Of a stretch of DNA of 64,000 bases, positions 23,238 through 33,787 are shown in pieces. Both the position numbers and the translations under genes were made by a program. The DNA lies in the NCBI RefSeq assembly GCF_001723175.1, contig NC_064651.1, positions 1,860,001 to 1,924,000 of the forward strand, given 5' to 3'. Position 1 is the stretch's first letter. Each line of letters opens with the position of its first letter. The notes under the pieces were generated by a model, which saw only the letters and a program-made list of their open reading frames with translations, was not told where the DNA came from and ran no database searches. The DNA is from Penicillium oxalicum. Its lineage: Eukaryota; Ascomycota; Eurotiomycetes; Eurotiales; Aspergillaceae.

Positions 23238-26203
23238 ATGAGTTACATGAAAAAGGACGAGGATGCGGATCAGGTCATGATCAAACTTGACCGCACCTCC
23301 GTGTTCCAAGATGGTAAGCTCCCGGCTAAATCTCTCCCCTGGCTATGCTGATAGCTTGCCCGCGCATCTTCCCATTGCCTTCCACTCACAAGATATCTTG
23401 ATCAGCCCGTCTATTCAACTCCTCGCCAATCTCACCACGGAGATGTCGTACCCTCTTGACGAAGATTGCCGTCCTCATGTTCACAGGGGAGCAGTTCCCG
23501 ACCAATGAAGCCACTACCCTCTTCTTCGGTATTTCGAAATTGTTCCAGAACAAAGATCCCTCTCTGCGACAAATGGTGTATCTCATATTGAAGGAATTGG
23601 CCAATACTGCGGAGGATGTGATCATGTCGACCAGTATCATCATGAAGGACACTGCGGTCGGTAGCGACGTTCTATACCGAGCCAACGCGATTCGTGCCCT
23701 GTGCCGCATCATCGATGGCTCTACTGTTCAGGGTATCGAGCGATTGATCAAGACTGCCATTGTTGACAAAACGCCCTCAGTATCATCCGCCGCTCTGGTC
23801 TCTTCCTATCACCTCCTCCCCATCGCGCGCGACGTGGTTCGGAGATGGCAGAGCGAGACGCAAGAGGCGGCCTCCTCATCAAAGCAATCTTCTGGTTTCC
23901 TTGGATTTGCTTCCAGCTCGCAGGCTCACAACATCTCACAGTCCAACTTCATGAATCAATATCATGCCATTGGTTTACTGTACCAGATGCGATCTCACGA
24001 CCGCATGGCACTGGTCAAGATGGTGCAACAATATGGTGCTGCGGGTGTGGTGAAGAGCCCAGCAGCTCTGGTGCTCTTGGTTCGTTTGGCTGCAAAGCTG
24101 GCAGAAGAAGACCCCAGTCTTCGTAAGCCCATGATGCAGATGCTGGATGGCTGGCTCCGTCACAAGCACGAGATGGTCAACTTCGAGGCCGCCAAGGCTA
24201 TTTGCGATATGCGGGATGTTACCGATGCCGAAGCCCAGCAGGCCGTTCACGTTCTTCAATTGTTCCTGTCCTCTCCTCGGTCGATTACCAAGTTCGCCGC
24301 CATTCGCATCCTCCACAACTTCGCTTCATTCAAGCCTCACGTCGTCAACGTGTGCAACCCCGACATCGAGTCGCTGATCTCCAACTCGAACCGATCCATT
24401 GCAACATTCGCTATCACCACATTGTTAAAGACCGGAAATGAAGCCAGTGTCGACCGCTTGATGAAGCAGATTTCCGGCTTCATGGCGGACATCACTGATG
24501 AATTCAAGATCACAATCGTGGAGGCAATTCGCACACTGTGTCTGAAGTTCCCCAGCAAGCAGGCCGGTATGCTGACCTTCTTGAGCGGTATCCTTCGTGA
24601 TGAAGGTGGTTACGAGTTCAAGCGTACTGTTGTGGAGAGTATGTTCGATTTGATCAAGTTCGTGCCCGAGAGCAAGGAGGATGCCCTCGCTCACCTCTGT
24701 GAGTTCATTGAGGACTGTGAATTCACCAAACTCTCTGTGCGGGTCCTTCACCTGCTCGGTGTGGAAGGCCCCAAGACCTCTCACCCGACAAAGTACATCC
24801 GCTATATCTACAATCGCGTTGTTCTGGAGAATGCCATCGTTCGTGCCGCTGCTGTCACTGCGTTGGCCAAGTTTGGTATCGGTCAGAAGGATCCTGAAGT
24901 CAAGTCGAGCGTTCAAGTCTTGCTCACGCGTTGTGTGGACGACACTGACGACGAGGTTCGGGATCGCGCTGCACTAAACCTCCGGTTGATGGGCGCCGAG
25001 GATGAGACCGCTTCAGCATTTATCAAGAATGGTAAGCTTCATACTTGAAAATGCGCCCTTTGACTAAATCAGTTTTGCTAACTGTTCCAGACTCTATGTA
25101 CTCACTTTCGACTTTCGAGCACCAACTCGTCATGTATGTTACCTCGAACGATAAGCAGACTTTTGCTGCCGCGTTTGATGTCTCAACCGTGCCTGTTGTT
25201 TCCCATGAGCAAGCACTCGCCGAGGAGCGCACCAAGAAGCTTACAACTGCCACGCCTACCCTCAAGGCTCCATCAGTAGGCCCATCCAAGGCCAAGTCTA
25301 ATGGGGTCGCCGAGGCTGCTACGGTCGCTGCCACTCAGAAGTATGCGGAGCAGCTGATGCAACATCCCGATATCAAGGAGTACGGTACTTTGCTGAAGTC
25401 GTCGTTGCCCGTCGAGCTTACCGAAAGTGAGACCGAGTACGTCGTGACAGCTGTCAAGCACGTCTTCAAGGAAAACATCGTCGTGCAGTACGACATCAAG
25501 AACACATTACCCGATACTGTCCTCGAAAATGTGACTGTAATTGCTTCGCCTTCAGAGGATGAGGTGCTCGAGGACGATTTCATCATTCCGGCTCCCAAGC
25601 TTTCCCCCAACGAGCCGGGTGTTGTTTATGTGGCGTTCAAGAAGGCAGGAGGTGAACACAGTGTGCCAGTCACTTCATTCACCAACATTCTCAAATTTAC
25701 CAGCAAAGAAATCGATCCCACGACTGGCGAGCCAGAAGAGAGTGGATATGACGACGAATACCAGGTGGAGGATCTCGACCTCGCCGGTAGCGACTATGTC
25801 ATCCCTACTTTTGCCGGCAGCTTCGATCATGTCTGGGAACAGACCGGTGCCAACGGCGAGGAAGAGAGCGAGACTTTGCAATTGAGCAACATGAAAAGCA
25901 TTGCCGGTATGTTTGATATCTCTTTCCAACTAATGCAACTGCACTTGGTCCGTAAACTGACTTTACATAGATGCCACTGAGCAACTCATCTCCGCCCTGT
26001 CCCTCCAACCTCTGGAGGGCACCGATGTTGCGCTGAATACTAGTACTCACACACTCAAGCTCTTTGGTAAGACTGTCTCTGGAGGTCGTGTGGCTTCTTT
26101 GATTAAGATGGCCTACTCGAGCAAGACCGGCGTCACTACCAAGATCACAGTGCGAGCAGAGGAAGAGGGCGTTGCTGCGGCAGTGATTGCATCTGTCTCT
26201 TAG
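23238..26203 (+). CDS. sec21: Coatomer gamma subunit (gamma-COP)
   Basis: Exons 23238-23313, 23406-25031, 25091-25906 and 25971-26203 give 916 residues, close to yeast Sec21 (935). The short first exon encodes MSYMKKDEDADQVM and its product joins to ARLFNSSPISPRRCRTLLTKI, the conserved gamma-COP N-terminus. Residues to about 550 are an adaptin-like HEAT/ARM solenoid (FPTNEATTLFFGISKLFQ, YRANAIRALCRIID). A linker follows, then the appendage with its immunoglobulin-like and platform subdomains (FKENIVVQYDIKNTLPDTVLENV, then LISALSLQPLEGTDVAL). Gamma-COP belongs to the COPI F-subcomplex and binds Arf1 and dilysine cargo in Golgi-to-ER retrieval. All introns are GT-AG. Confidence 0.97.
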
Positions 26204-27236
26204 CGTTTTTCTTCACCCAGTTTCCCTCTGTTTGGTCTACTATCAATTCCGTATCAGATTTTAGTAGACATGAGAATCACTCTCAAGCCCATACTACCCC
26301 ACTACCCCCCCTTTTCACTTGTTTCTCATTTGACCCAAACCGTCAATATTCGCTTGATGTCTGTTTCTTTCTTAATATGAGAGAAGCCTTTATTTCTGTT
26401 CTTCTTTGCGGGTCGTGACGAGTTCCATAATGACTGCTCTAAAACTCAGGGGATCTGAATTTGTGTCCTTTCAAGCCAAGCGTCGTTTTTCATAACTCTT
26501 TTTACCTTTTACTGTAAGTGCACTGGATGTCAAATAGATGAATCATTTCACAAAAAGTCTTGTGGTCATGATGCATGATCGAGGATGCTTTCCGGGTTCA
26601 CATTTGACAGGCAATGGCAGTACTGGTCTGGGCCAAGAATGTCGTAATGAACCCTTTATTAGTAGTGCCTTAGGTAGTACTGCCCCCTCTATGGTGTGCA
26701 TAAAAACAAAGCATCAATCGCTGCATAGTCTCATGGCCACTCCGTATGGCGTAGTCAAGCATCACGACGGCAGGAGCAAGCCCCCGTATATGTTGAAAAG
26801 GCGGCTTGTGGTAGTCCATTCGATATAAGATCGTATCCGTGTCCTCTCCACTGTCATTTCATTGTTGCGTGGCTGATGTTTTCTGCTTGTCTTTGTTGTC
26901 TACTATTTTGAATTGACGATTCGAGTCTCAGATGAGAAGCAGATTAGTTGAATATTCACGATGACATATCTTAGGAGCCCGGAATTGACGGAACTGAAAT
27001 GTACCACAAACTACAGCAAGGTGGAGTTTACAAAACTACGAAGAAGTCCGCGCACTCACTTTCGTGCCGCAAGTCAGCGGCCGCGGACGATGAGCGAGCG
27101 GAAAAAAGGGTTACGAGACGTCTTTCGGTCAAAAACTCGGGAAGCAGATTGGCAATATCAGAAATTGGGCAGTAATATTGGCGCTTGAAATGGGTTTAGA
27201 AATAAAATAAGATACCAATTGCCTGTACCCATTCGA
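26204..27236. other. Convergent intergenic region, sec21 / F-box gene
   Basis: About 1 kb between two converging genes. The left part is T-rich 3' UTR-like sequence of sec21. Short ORFs at 26538-26828 and 26961-27188 have no recognisable motif and are probably chance. Confidence 0.5.
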
Positions 27237-28465
27237 CTATTCCAGGGGATCATCATCGATGGTGTAGATGCCCACATCATCGATGCCCGCTTTGGTAAGC
27301 TCATCCTCCGGATATGCCTCGATGTGTGACCAGATCTTGTCATCGATCGAGCTGTAGGCCTCTTCAATGTAACGGAGGGAGCTTTCCCCTACTCCAAGAG
27401 CCCACAAATGACGGAGGTTCTGGTCCAAGGCTGCCTGTAATTCGTCCGCAAAATCGAATTGTACTTCATCCTGGTAGTACTGGCTTGTGAGCTCCAGGAT
27501 CCGAAGAGGGAGGGAGTGCAGTTCCGAGGGTGGGGCAGAATGGCCAAGAACTCCACGAAGTCGAGGGGAACCTTGAGGTAGAAGAGTCGTTCAAGCCCGT
27601 ACAGCACAGTCGTATCCAATTCATCGGTGAACATGTCCCGGTTGTCTCGGTCAATGATGAGCGCTTCAAGCTTTGTGCGGATTTGCTGGTTAGAAAGAAG
27701 GCTCTCCAGGATCGGGGTGTCCAGATTCTTGCACTGTTTCAGTTCGATCCGGCGAATGTTTGGAGGCCAGTCAAAATCCGCCATCAGATCCGCACTCAGA
27801 GTACCACCGATAACCATGGAAGAAAGCTTTGAAGGCCAGTGCCCAGTCGAGGTGGCGAGTTCCATGCCAGATGGCAGATTGAGAGTCAAGAGCTCTGGGA
27901 GGTTGCTGACGGTTCTTTTCAAGAGTGAAAAGCCGATCATACCGCCGCGGACCAAGCTCAAGTCAAGTTGGCGCAATTGATGGCACTTAGCGATCGATGC
28001 CAGGCTATTGACTCTATTTTGAGAGTTAGCTGATGCCACGGAAGTCAGGAACTGAGAGTCTTACGAGATACCAGTCTGCGGAGCAATGAACACGACTAGA
28101 CTTTTCTTGACACGGCTCAAGAGTCGCGAGGTCAAGCTGTTCGAGCTCTGATGCACCAGAGAGCCCAAATGCAGTATCTTCACCAGGGAGCCAAAGTCCA
28201 TTTGGCTTTTTTTAGCTCCTCGAGGTGGGCATACTGTATTGGTGAATTGCAGAAATTTGTTTCCCTGCCATATCTGAGGAACCCTGTAGAGATGAGGGGT
28301 GCCAACCGAGTACCACTGTCGTGAGACGAGGCAAAAGTTGTAGAAGGTCTTTTGCCGTTCCATCATTTTCATTCCATCGGGGTCGTACGATTGATCGAAC
28401 CACAGCATTGCAGCAATGATCAAAAGAATCTCCGTTGGGAGATAAAGGCCGCCGGTAGTCGGCAT
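27237..28465 (-). CDS. F-box-like leucine-rich protein, frameshifted near its 3' end
   Basis: Exon 1 is 28465-28065 and exon 2 is 28013-27237, with a 51-nt intron. The N-terminus (YLPTEILLIIAAMLW, then FCLVSRQWYSVGTPHLYR) looks like a fungal F-box motif, followed by leucine-rich-like segments (HQLRQLDLSLVRGG, LPELLTLNLPSG, IRRIELKQCKNLDTPILESL). F-box proteins recruit substrates to SCF ubiquitin ligases; the substrate here is unknown. Around 27526-27536, in the G-rich run GAGGGTGGGG, the reading frame shifts. Upstream of it the frame ends in FVEFLAILP; downstream a different frame continues naturally as SELHSLPLRILELTSQYY to the stop at 27237. One missing base would restore a 392-residue protein, so this is either an assembly error or a decaying gene. 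Confidence 0.7.
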
Positions 28466-28888
28466 GATGGTTGAGATTGCTTTTCTCTGGTTATTCCCTG
28501 AAATCGGGGTCTTTCACTCTGAGAACGATGTGAATTGGAGGATTTCAGGATGCAATACGCGTGTTGACTGCAAATAGAGCCATGATGACCCTGTTGATTG
28601 GCGGTGGGCTCGGCGGTGGTCGTCTATGCCGATCAGACTGCCCTTCTCTGTCCAGATTGTGTCTATCGATGTGGCCTTTGGACAAACATATGCATATGCA
28701 GTACCCGGTGGGTGCTTGCAGGACGGCAATTCGGAGAAAGCAATGAGCAGCGAGTGGGGCGGAAGCGGAAGTAGATCGGAGATGATATCACCCCCTCAAA
28801 ACCCCAATGAGTCAAGCTCTTTCTACTTTTCCATCCTCGATCGAGCCTCTGAAATAATCCGGAGCTGCACTTGCACTGGCAGACCACA
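28466..28888. promoter_or_regulatory. Divergent promoter region, F-box gene / HAD phosphatase
   Basis: A 423-bp region between two divergent start codons. No element can be assigned with confidence. Confidence 0.4.
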
Positions 28889-30254
28889 ATGAGGCCCACG
28901 GCAATGCCACGATCACTCGGGCTATTCCAGACCGCCCGAGTCGGGTACTCGTTGGGTCGCCGCGCTATCCAGACCGCAAGCAGCTCGCGCATCCCTAACT
29001 TCGCATTTGCATTCGAGTGAGTCAAGGCCATGTGCGTCCATGACCGTCAATTGGTGCTCAGGTACTCACAGCTCATTATAGCATTGACGGCGTCCTCCTT
29101 CGAGCTTCAAAACCGATCCCCGGCGCGGCCAAGTCATTGCGCCTACTAAAGGACCAAGGCATTCCGTTCATCCTCCTCACGAATGGCGGTGGAAAACATG
29201 AGACAGAGCGTGTGGCGGAAATCAGTGAGAAGCTCGATGTATCTCTGGACTCGACGCATATAGTTCAGAGTCACTCCCCTTTTGCGGAACTCGTCAAAGG
29301 TGAGGACGAGACCAGTGCTCTGGAACATAAGTGCATTTTAGTCGCAGGCGGCGATGGTGACAGCTGCAGACGTGTTGCTGAACGGTACGTCGAGACACTC
29401 GAATCTTTTGTCTTGTTCATCTTGCTCTTTCTTTGTCTCTTCGCTCGGAATGGGCCCGTTGCTGACCGACCGGACTCATCAGGTATGGGTTCAAGAACGT
29501 TGTGACCCCGGGCGATATTTTCATGGCCAATCCTGCTATCTGGCCATTTTCGAAGAACTACACGGACTATTACAAGACGTTCGCGCGCCCTCTTCCTCGA
29601 ATTTCTGGGTCACAGGATTCAACCAATGGGCTTAAAATCGATGCGGTGTTCGTTTTCAATGATCCTCGAGATTGGGCCCTAGACACGCAGGTGATCATGG
29701 ATCTGTTGCTCTCCTCCAATGGAGTCATGGGTACCCTTTCGGAAAAGAACGGCCGGTCCGATCTGCCCAATCATGGTTACCAACAAGACGGGCAACCCTC
29801 TTTGTATTTCTCGAATCCTGATCTGTGGTGGGCAGCTGCCTACCATCTGCCTCGACTTGGCCAAGGAGGGTTCCGAGAAGCACTCGAAGGCGTTTGGGCT
29901 GCAACCACGGGCGGCCCCAGCAAGGGTATTGAGTTGAAGAAGACCGTGATTGGAAAGCCCTATCAAGCGACTTATGAATTCGCAGAAAGACAACTTCTGC
30001 GCAATCGAGCGCACTCTTTCAGCAGTGCAACAAACCTTCCTCCTTTGGAACGAGTATACATGGTCGGTGATAATCCCGAGTCGGACATCCGGGGTGCCAA
30101 TTCATACAGAAGTGAGATGGGCAGCAGCTGGCAGTCCATCCTTGTGCGCACAGGTGTGTATAGCGGTGGCGAGCCGATATGGACTCCACAAGTTATTGCA
30201 GATGATGTTCAGGAGGCTGTTCAATGGGCATTGAAGGCCTCAAAGTGGAATTAG
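28889..30254 (+). CDS. Mitochondrial HAD-superfamily class IIA hydrolase (HDHD5/CECR5 type)
   Basis: Exons 28889-29016, 29082-29384 and 29483-30254 give 400 residues. The first 40 residues are rich in Arg and Ser without acids (RPTAMPRSLGLFQTARVGYS), a likely mitochondrial presequence. HAD motif I is DIDGVLL at residue 43, completed across intron 1. Motif II is ILLTNGGG near 76, a lysine of motif III lies in VIGKPYQATYEF, and motif IV is MVGDNPESDIRGAN. The class IIA cap contains the FMANPAIWPFSKNY and FNDPRDWALDTQVI segments typical of the family that includes human HDHD5 and yeast YKR070W. These are probable phosphatases; the physiological substrate is not known. It lies upstream of, and in tandem with, the Asp-tRNA synthetase. 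Confidence 0.9.
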
Positions 30255-30695
30255 ACCAAATAGACGATACAGGAATTCACCGTGTACATGAAAGTGCTGC
30301 AGAGCTTTGAGGTGATGCTTTGCATGTGTTTTGGTTTACGAGCTTCACGTCAGGTCGCGTTAACCTCGGATTTTATATTCTCCCGGAATTACCTGTCCTA
30401 TATCTGTAGTTCACCGTAGGGGATAGCCCATGTTTGCTCATGTCGAGAGTCATATCCCTCTTCAGGTCCTGTTCTGCCGCCTGAGATATCAGGCTTGAAT
30501 CTGGATCAGATCAAGTGAGCATCACCTGACTCATCCCCTCTTAGGGCTTAGGGTAATGCGGGACGGCGGGGTGACTCAAGACAAAGCATTGATCGTCACA
30601 AGAGCTTCTTATCGACGTCGGAATCATTGAGGTAAGACGGTCACTATCAGGTCCACTTCACAAGGCGGTCGATTAAATCTGATCTTCTAGAAACC
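30255..30695. promoter_or_regulatory. Tandem intergenic region upstream of Asp-tRNA synthetase
   Basis: These 440 bases hold the 3' UTR of the HAD gene and the promoter of dps1. The sequence just before the ATG (CTTCTAG at 30684-30690) resembles an intron acceptor, so a 5' UTR intron beginning at a GTAAGA near 30632 is possible. Confidence 0.4.
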
Positions 30696-32438
30696 ATGGC
30701 GGACTCCGAATTACCCACTCGTCCTAAGCCGGAAGAGACCACCCAGGCCACGCCTGCGGAAGGCGGCGACTCCAAGAACGCCAGCAAGAATGCCCTGAAG
30801 AAAGCCGCCAAGGAGAAGGCAAAGGCCGAAAAGGCTGCTGCTCGTGCAGCTCAGGAGAAAGCGCAAGCTGCGGCCGCCGAGGCTAACGACACTGCAAAGG
30901 GTCTGTATGGCCAGCTTCCCGAAACCAACGACGTCATTTCTGCTACACGCTTCAGCGAGCTTTCAGAAGAGTATTACGAGAAGGAAGTGACGGTCGTGGC
31001 ACGCGTCGATAATGCGCGCGTACAGAGTGCCAAGCTTGCTTTCCTGATGCTGCGCCAGCAGGGACAGAAGGTCCAAGCCGTCATTGCAGCTGCGGAGCCC
31101 ATCTCTCGTCAGATGATCAAGTACACCGGCGGATTGAACGTGAACTCCATTGTGCAGGTCACCGGTATTGTGAAGAAGCCTGAGATCCCCATTTCCTCCG
31201 CAACCATCAGCCATCTCGAGCTCCACATTCGCAAGGTGTACATGATCTCCGAGGCCGCGCAGATGCTCCCAATGCAAGTGAAAGATGCGGAACGTCCTCC
31301 CCCTACCGAGGCTGAGGAAGGGCAGGTCGACGCCGAAGGTGCTCCTATCGTCACTTTGAAGACCCGTCTGGACAACCGTGTGCTGGATCTTCAAACAGAG
31401 ACTAGCCAGGCCATCACCTGGATCTCCAGCGGTGTCGCTCAGTTGTTCTCTGAATACATGATCAAGAGCGGCTCTCGATGGATCTTCACCCCCAAGCTGG
31501 TTGGTGCTGCCACGGAAGGTGGAAGCAATGTGTTCGAGGTCAAGTACTTCAAGCGCAACGCCTATCTTGCCCAGAGTCCTCAGCTGTACAAGCAGATGTG
31601 CATTGCTGGCGACATGGAGAGCGTCTTTGAGATTGCCCCTGTTTTCCGTGCAGAGGATAGCAACACCCACCGTCACTTGACTGAGGTGAGTGTGTGTCAA
31701 GAGCCTGATGCTCGGAAGATGTGAAACTGGGAGTGGGACATGGGCTAACTTAGTTTGCAGTTCGCTGGTCTCGATTTCGAGAAGACCTTCCAGAACCACT
31801 ATCACGAGGTTTTGGACTTCGCTGAAGATCTCCTCGTTTTCATTCTTACCCAACTCAAGGAGCGTTACGCTCCTCAAATCGCCACTATCCAAAAGTCTTA
31901 TCCCAAGGCAGGCGACTTCAAGCTTCCCAAGGATGGCAAGGCCTTGCGTCTGAACTACATGGACGGTGTCGCCCTCTTGAAGGAAGCCGGTGTTGACATG
32001 TCCGAGCAAGAGCGCTTCGAGAACGACTTCACCACTGCCATGGAGAAGCAGCTGGGTCAAATCATCCGTGACAAGTACGACACCGACTTCTACGTCCTTG
32101 ACAAATTCCCTATGGCGGTTCGTCCTTTCTACACCAAGGCCGACCCGAAGGACAGCCGCTTCTCCAACTCGTATGACTTCTTCATGCGCGGTGAGGAGAT
32201 CATGTCTGGAGCGCAGCGTATCAACGACATCAAGGAGCTGGAGGCTTCTATGCGTGCCAAGGGCTTGGACCCCACTCAAGAGGGCTTCGAAGATTACCTC
32301 AATGCCTTCCGTCAAGGCTGCCCGCCTCACGCTGGAGGTGGCCTGGGTATGAACCGTATCGTGATGTTCTTCCTTGGTCTTCCCAATGTTCGCTTGGCTT
32401 CGCTGTTCCCTCGTGACCCACAGCGCCTGCGGCCATGA
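30696..32438 (+). CDS. dps1: Cytosolic aspartyl-tRNA synthetase
   Basis: Exons 30696-31685 and 31761-32438 give 555 residues, near the yeast Dps1 length. Residues 20-70 form a Lys/Ala-rich extension (KKAAKEKAKAEKAAARAAQ) seen in fungal class IIb synthetases, which helps bind tRNA. An OB-fold anticodon-binding domain spans about 90-190 (VTVVARVDNARVQSAK, VQVTGIVKKP). Class II motif 2 is FRAEDSNTHRHLTE/FAGLDFE, interrupted exactly by the intron after GAG. Motif 3 is GGLGMNRIVMFFLG, and the end LFPRDPQRL is characteristic. The enzyme charges tRNA-Asp in the cytosol. An AATAAA-like signal lies at 32465-32470, 27 bases after the stop. A long antisense frame over this gene is a codon-bias shadow. 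Confidence 0.97.
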
Positions 32439-32709
32439 GCTGAACTTTCCCAGTGTAAATAGCAAATAAAAGTAAACAATTCATACCACGGCCATTTTGA
32501 TTCTATTCGTTTTTCTTCCTTTTTTTGGCGTTGATCTTTACGTTGAGAGCCTGCGGGGCAACTCCGGTTTCTTTCTTTCGTGAAAATTATGAAGTGTCAC
32601 ACGATGTCTTCAAGAGAGGAGATGATATAATGTTGTAGAGGTGTATCTAGCGTAGGAGCGCTCCACGAGAGGGTAATATATGCCCTTACCCGGGAGCTCC
32701 TTACACGGC

Positions 32710-33427
32710 CTACTCCAATCTCTTGCTGAGTATCGCGCCGTACCAGACAGTTGCTATAAAGCTGACCATGTTCACCAAGCTAGAAAGACCGTGAATCCGG
32801 CCGAACTTCTTGTTGAGAGCCATCATCTCCTTGGAATGAGGAGGAGCATCATAGGATTTCTTGCCATCACGAGTTTCTAGCGACACACTCCCGTAAGTAA
32901 AGACTCTTTAATCAAGCTTGAATAAAAAATATACTTGCCTTGGTGCTTGCGCTCTCGCATAGTCTTCACAGTCAATGGGCGCAGGACAAACATGTTGATC
33001 AGTCCTGTGATCGCAACAGTGGCCATTGGGAGTAAAGTATTGAAGCGATTCTCAGGCGCTGCAAGCCCCGAGAGACCCAGAGCTTGACCGTGTCTGCTCG
33101 CAGTCAGGGCGACCACGATGGGCAGTGCAGTCTGCATCGAGAAGTATACTGGAAAGATTGCCGTTTGTAAAGTAGCGAACTGTGGCCGCGGAAGAGCGCG
33201 GAATGCTACAATACCACCAACAAAAGACTACATTCATAGGTCAGAGGAGCTACTCTTCGATTGATTCAAGACTTGGGATGCCGGTATTACCTGGAACACT
33301 TGGGTTCCGAGTAGGGTGCCATAGCTAGGAAGATGTTAGAGGGACCTCTGAAGACAGGCTTTTGCCAGTGCTTGTGAGGGCTAGTAGATACATGCCTCAG
33401 AATGTGGTAGGGGCGTGGGTCAGTCAT
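32710..33427 (-). CDS. TMEM205/DUF4149-like membrane protein with two GC-AG introns
   Basis: Four exons (33427-33396, 33324-33291, 33227-32939, 32876-32710) give 173 residues. About four hydrophobic segments are visible: YGTLLGTQVFQSFVGGIVAF, YFSMQTALPIVVALTA, LLPMATVAITGLINMFVL, and LVNMVSFIATVWYGAIL near the C-terminus. The order fits DUF4149 proteins (TMEM205-like), small membrane proteins of unclear function. Introns 1 (33325-33395) and 3 (32877-32938) have GC donors (AG|GCATGT and AAG|GCAAGT) and normal AG acceptors; intron 2 is GT-AG. The nearest GT donors to introns 1 and 3 would break the frame. The ATG at 33427 is the first in the frame. The gene is divergent from ku80, 360 bp away. 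Confidence 0.85.
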
Positions 33428-33787
33428 GATGTGAGATACGGCAGTGCCTTTGTTGGAATATCCAGTCTGGTGGTTGAAGTTCAGCGTCAAGAGGCTCGCA
33501 ATACGGAAGATAAAAGGTGGTGGTGGTCGGAGCTATTGATAACCACGGCCTCCGAGTTCCGAAACTGCTTATTGCCAGCATGCTTTCCACTCCTTGTATG
33601 CTATGGCCACGCACACAGAGATCCGGCCACACAGATCAAGTGATGTCATGTGCGCGTGTCTGGAGCTAAACCAAAAGGGTAATCCACGCGTCTGCCTACT
33701 CCGCAGGTCTTTTGAACAATTGGCGTTTTTGGACTACTTTGTTTATTTCTCCCCCGAGATTAGACTCAGAATCAAGGGCGATTCACA
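33428..33787. promoter_or_regulatory. Divergent promoter region, DUF4149 gene / ku80
   Basis: A 360-bp interval between divergent start codons. No specific site is assignable. Confidence 0.4.

Noticed and set aside
30963..32465. 500-codon antisense frame over the Asp-tRNA synthetase gene
   Set aside because: It mirrors a highly codon-biased gene, spans its intron, and shows no family motif; biased codons commonly leave the complementary frame open.
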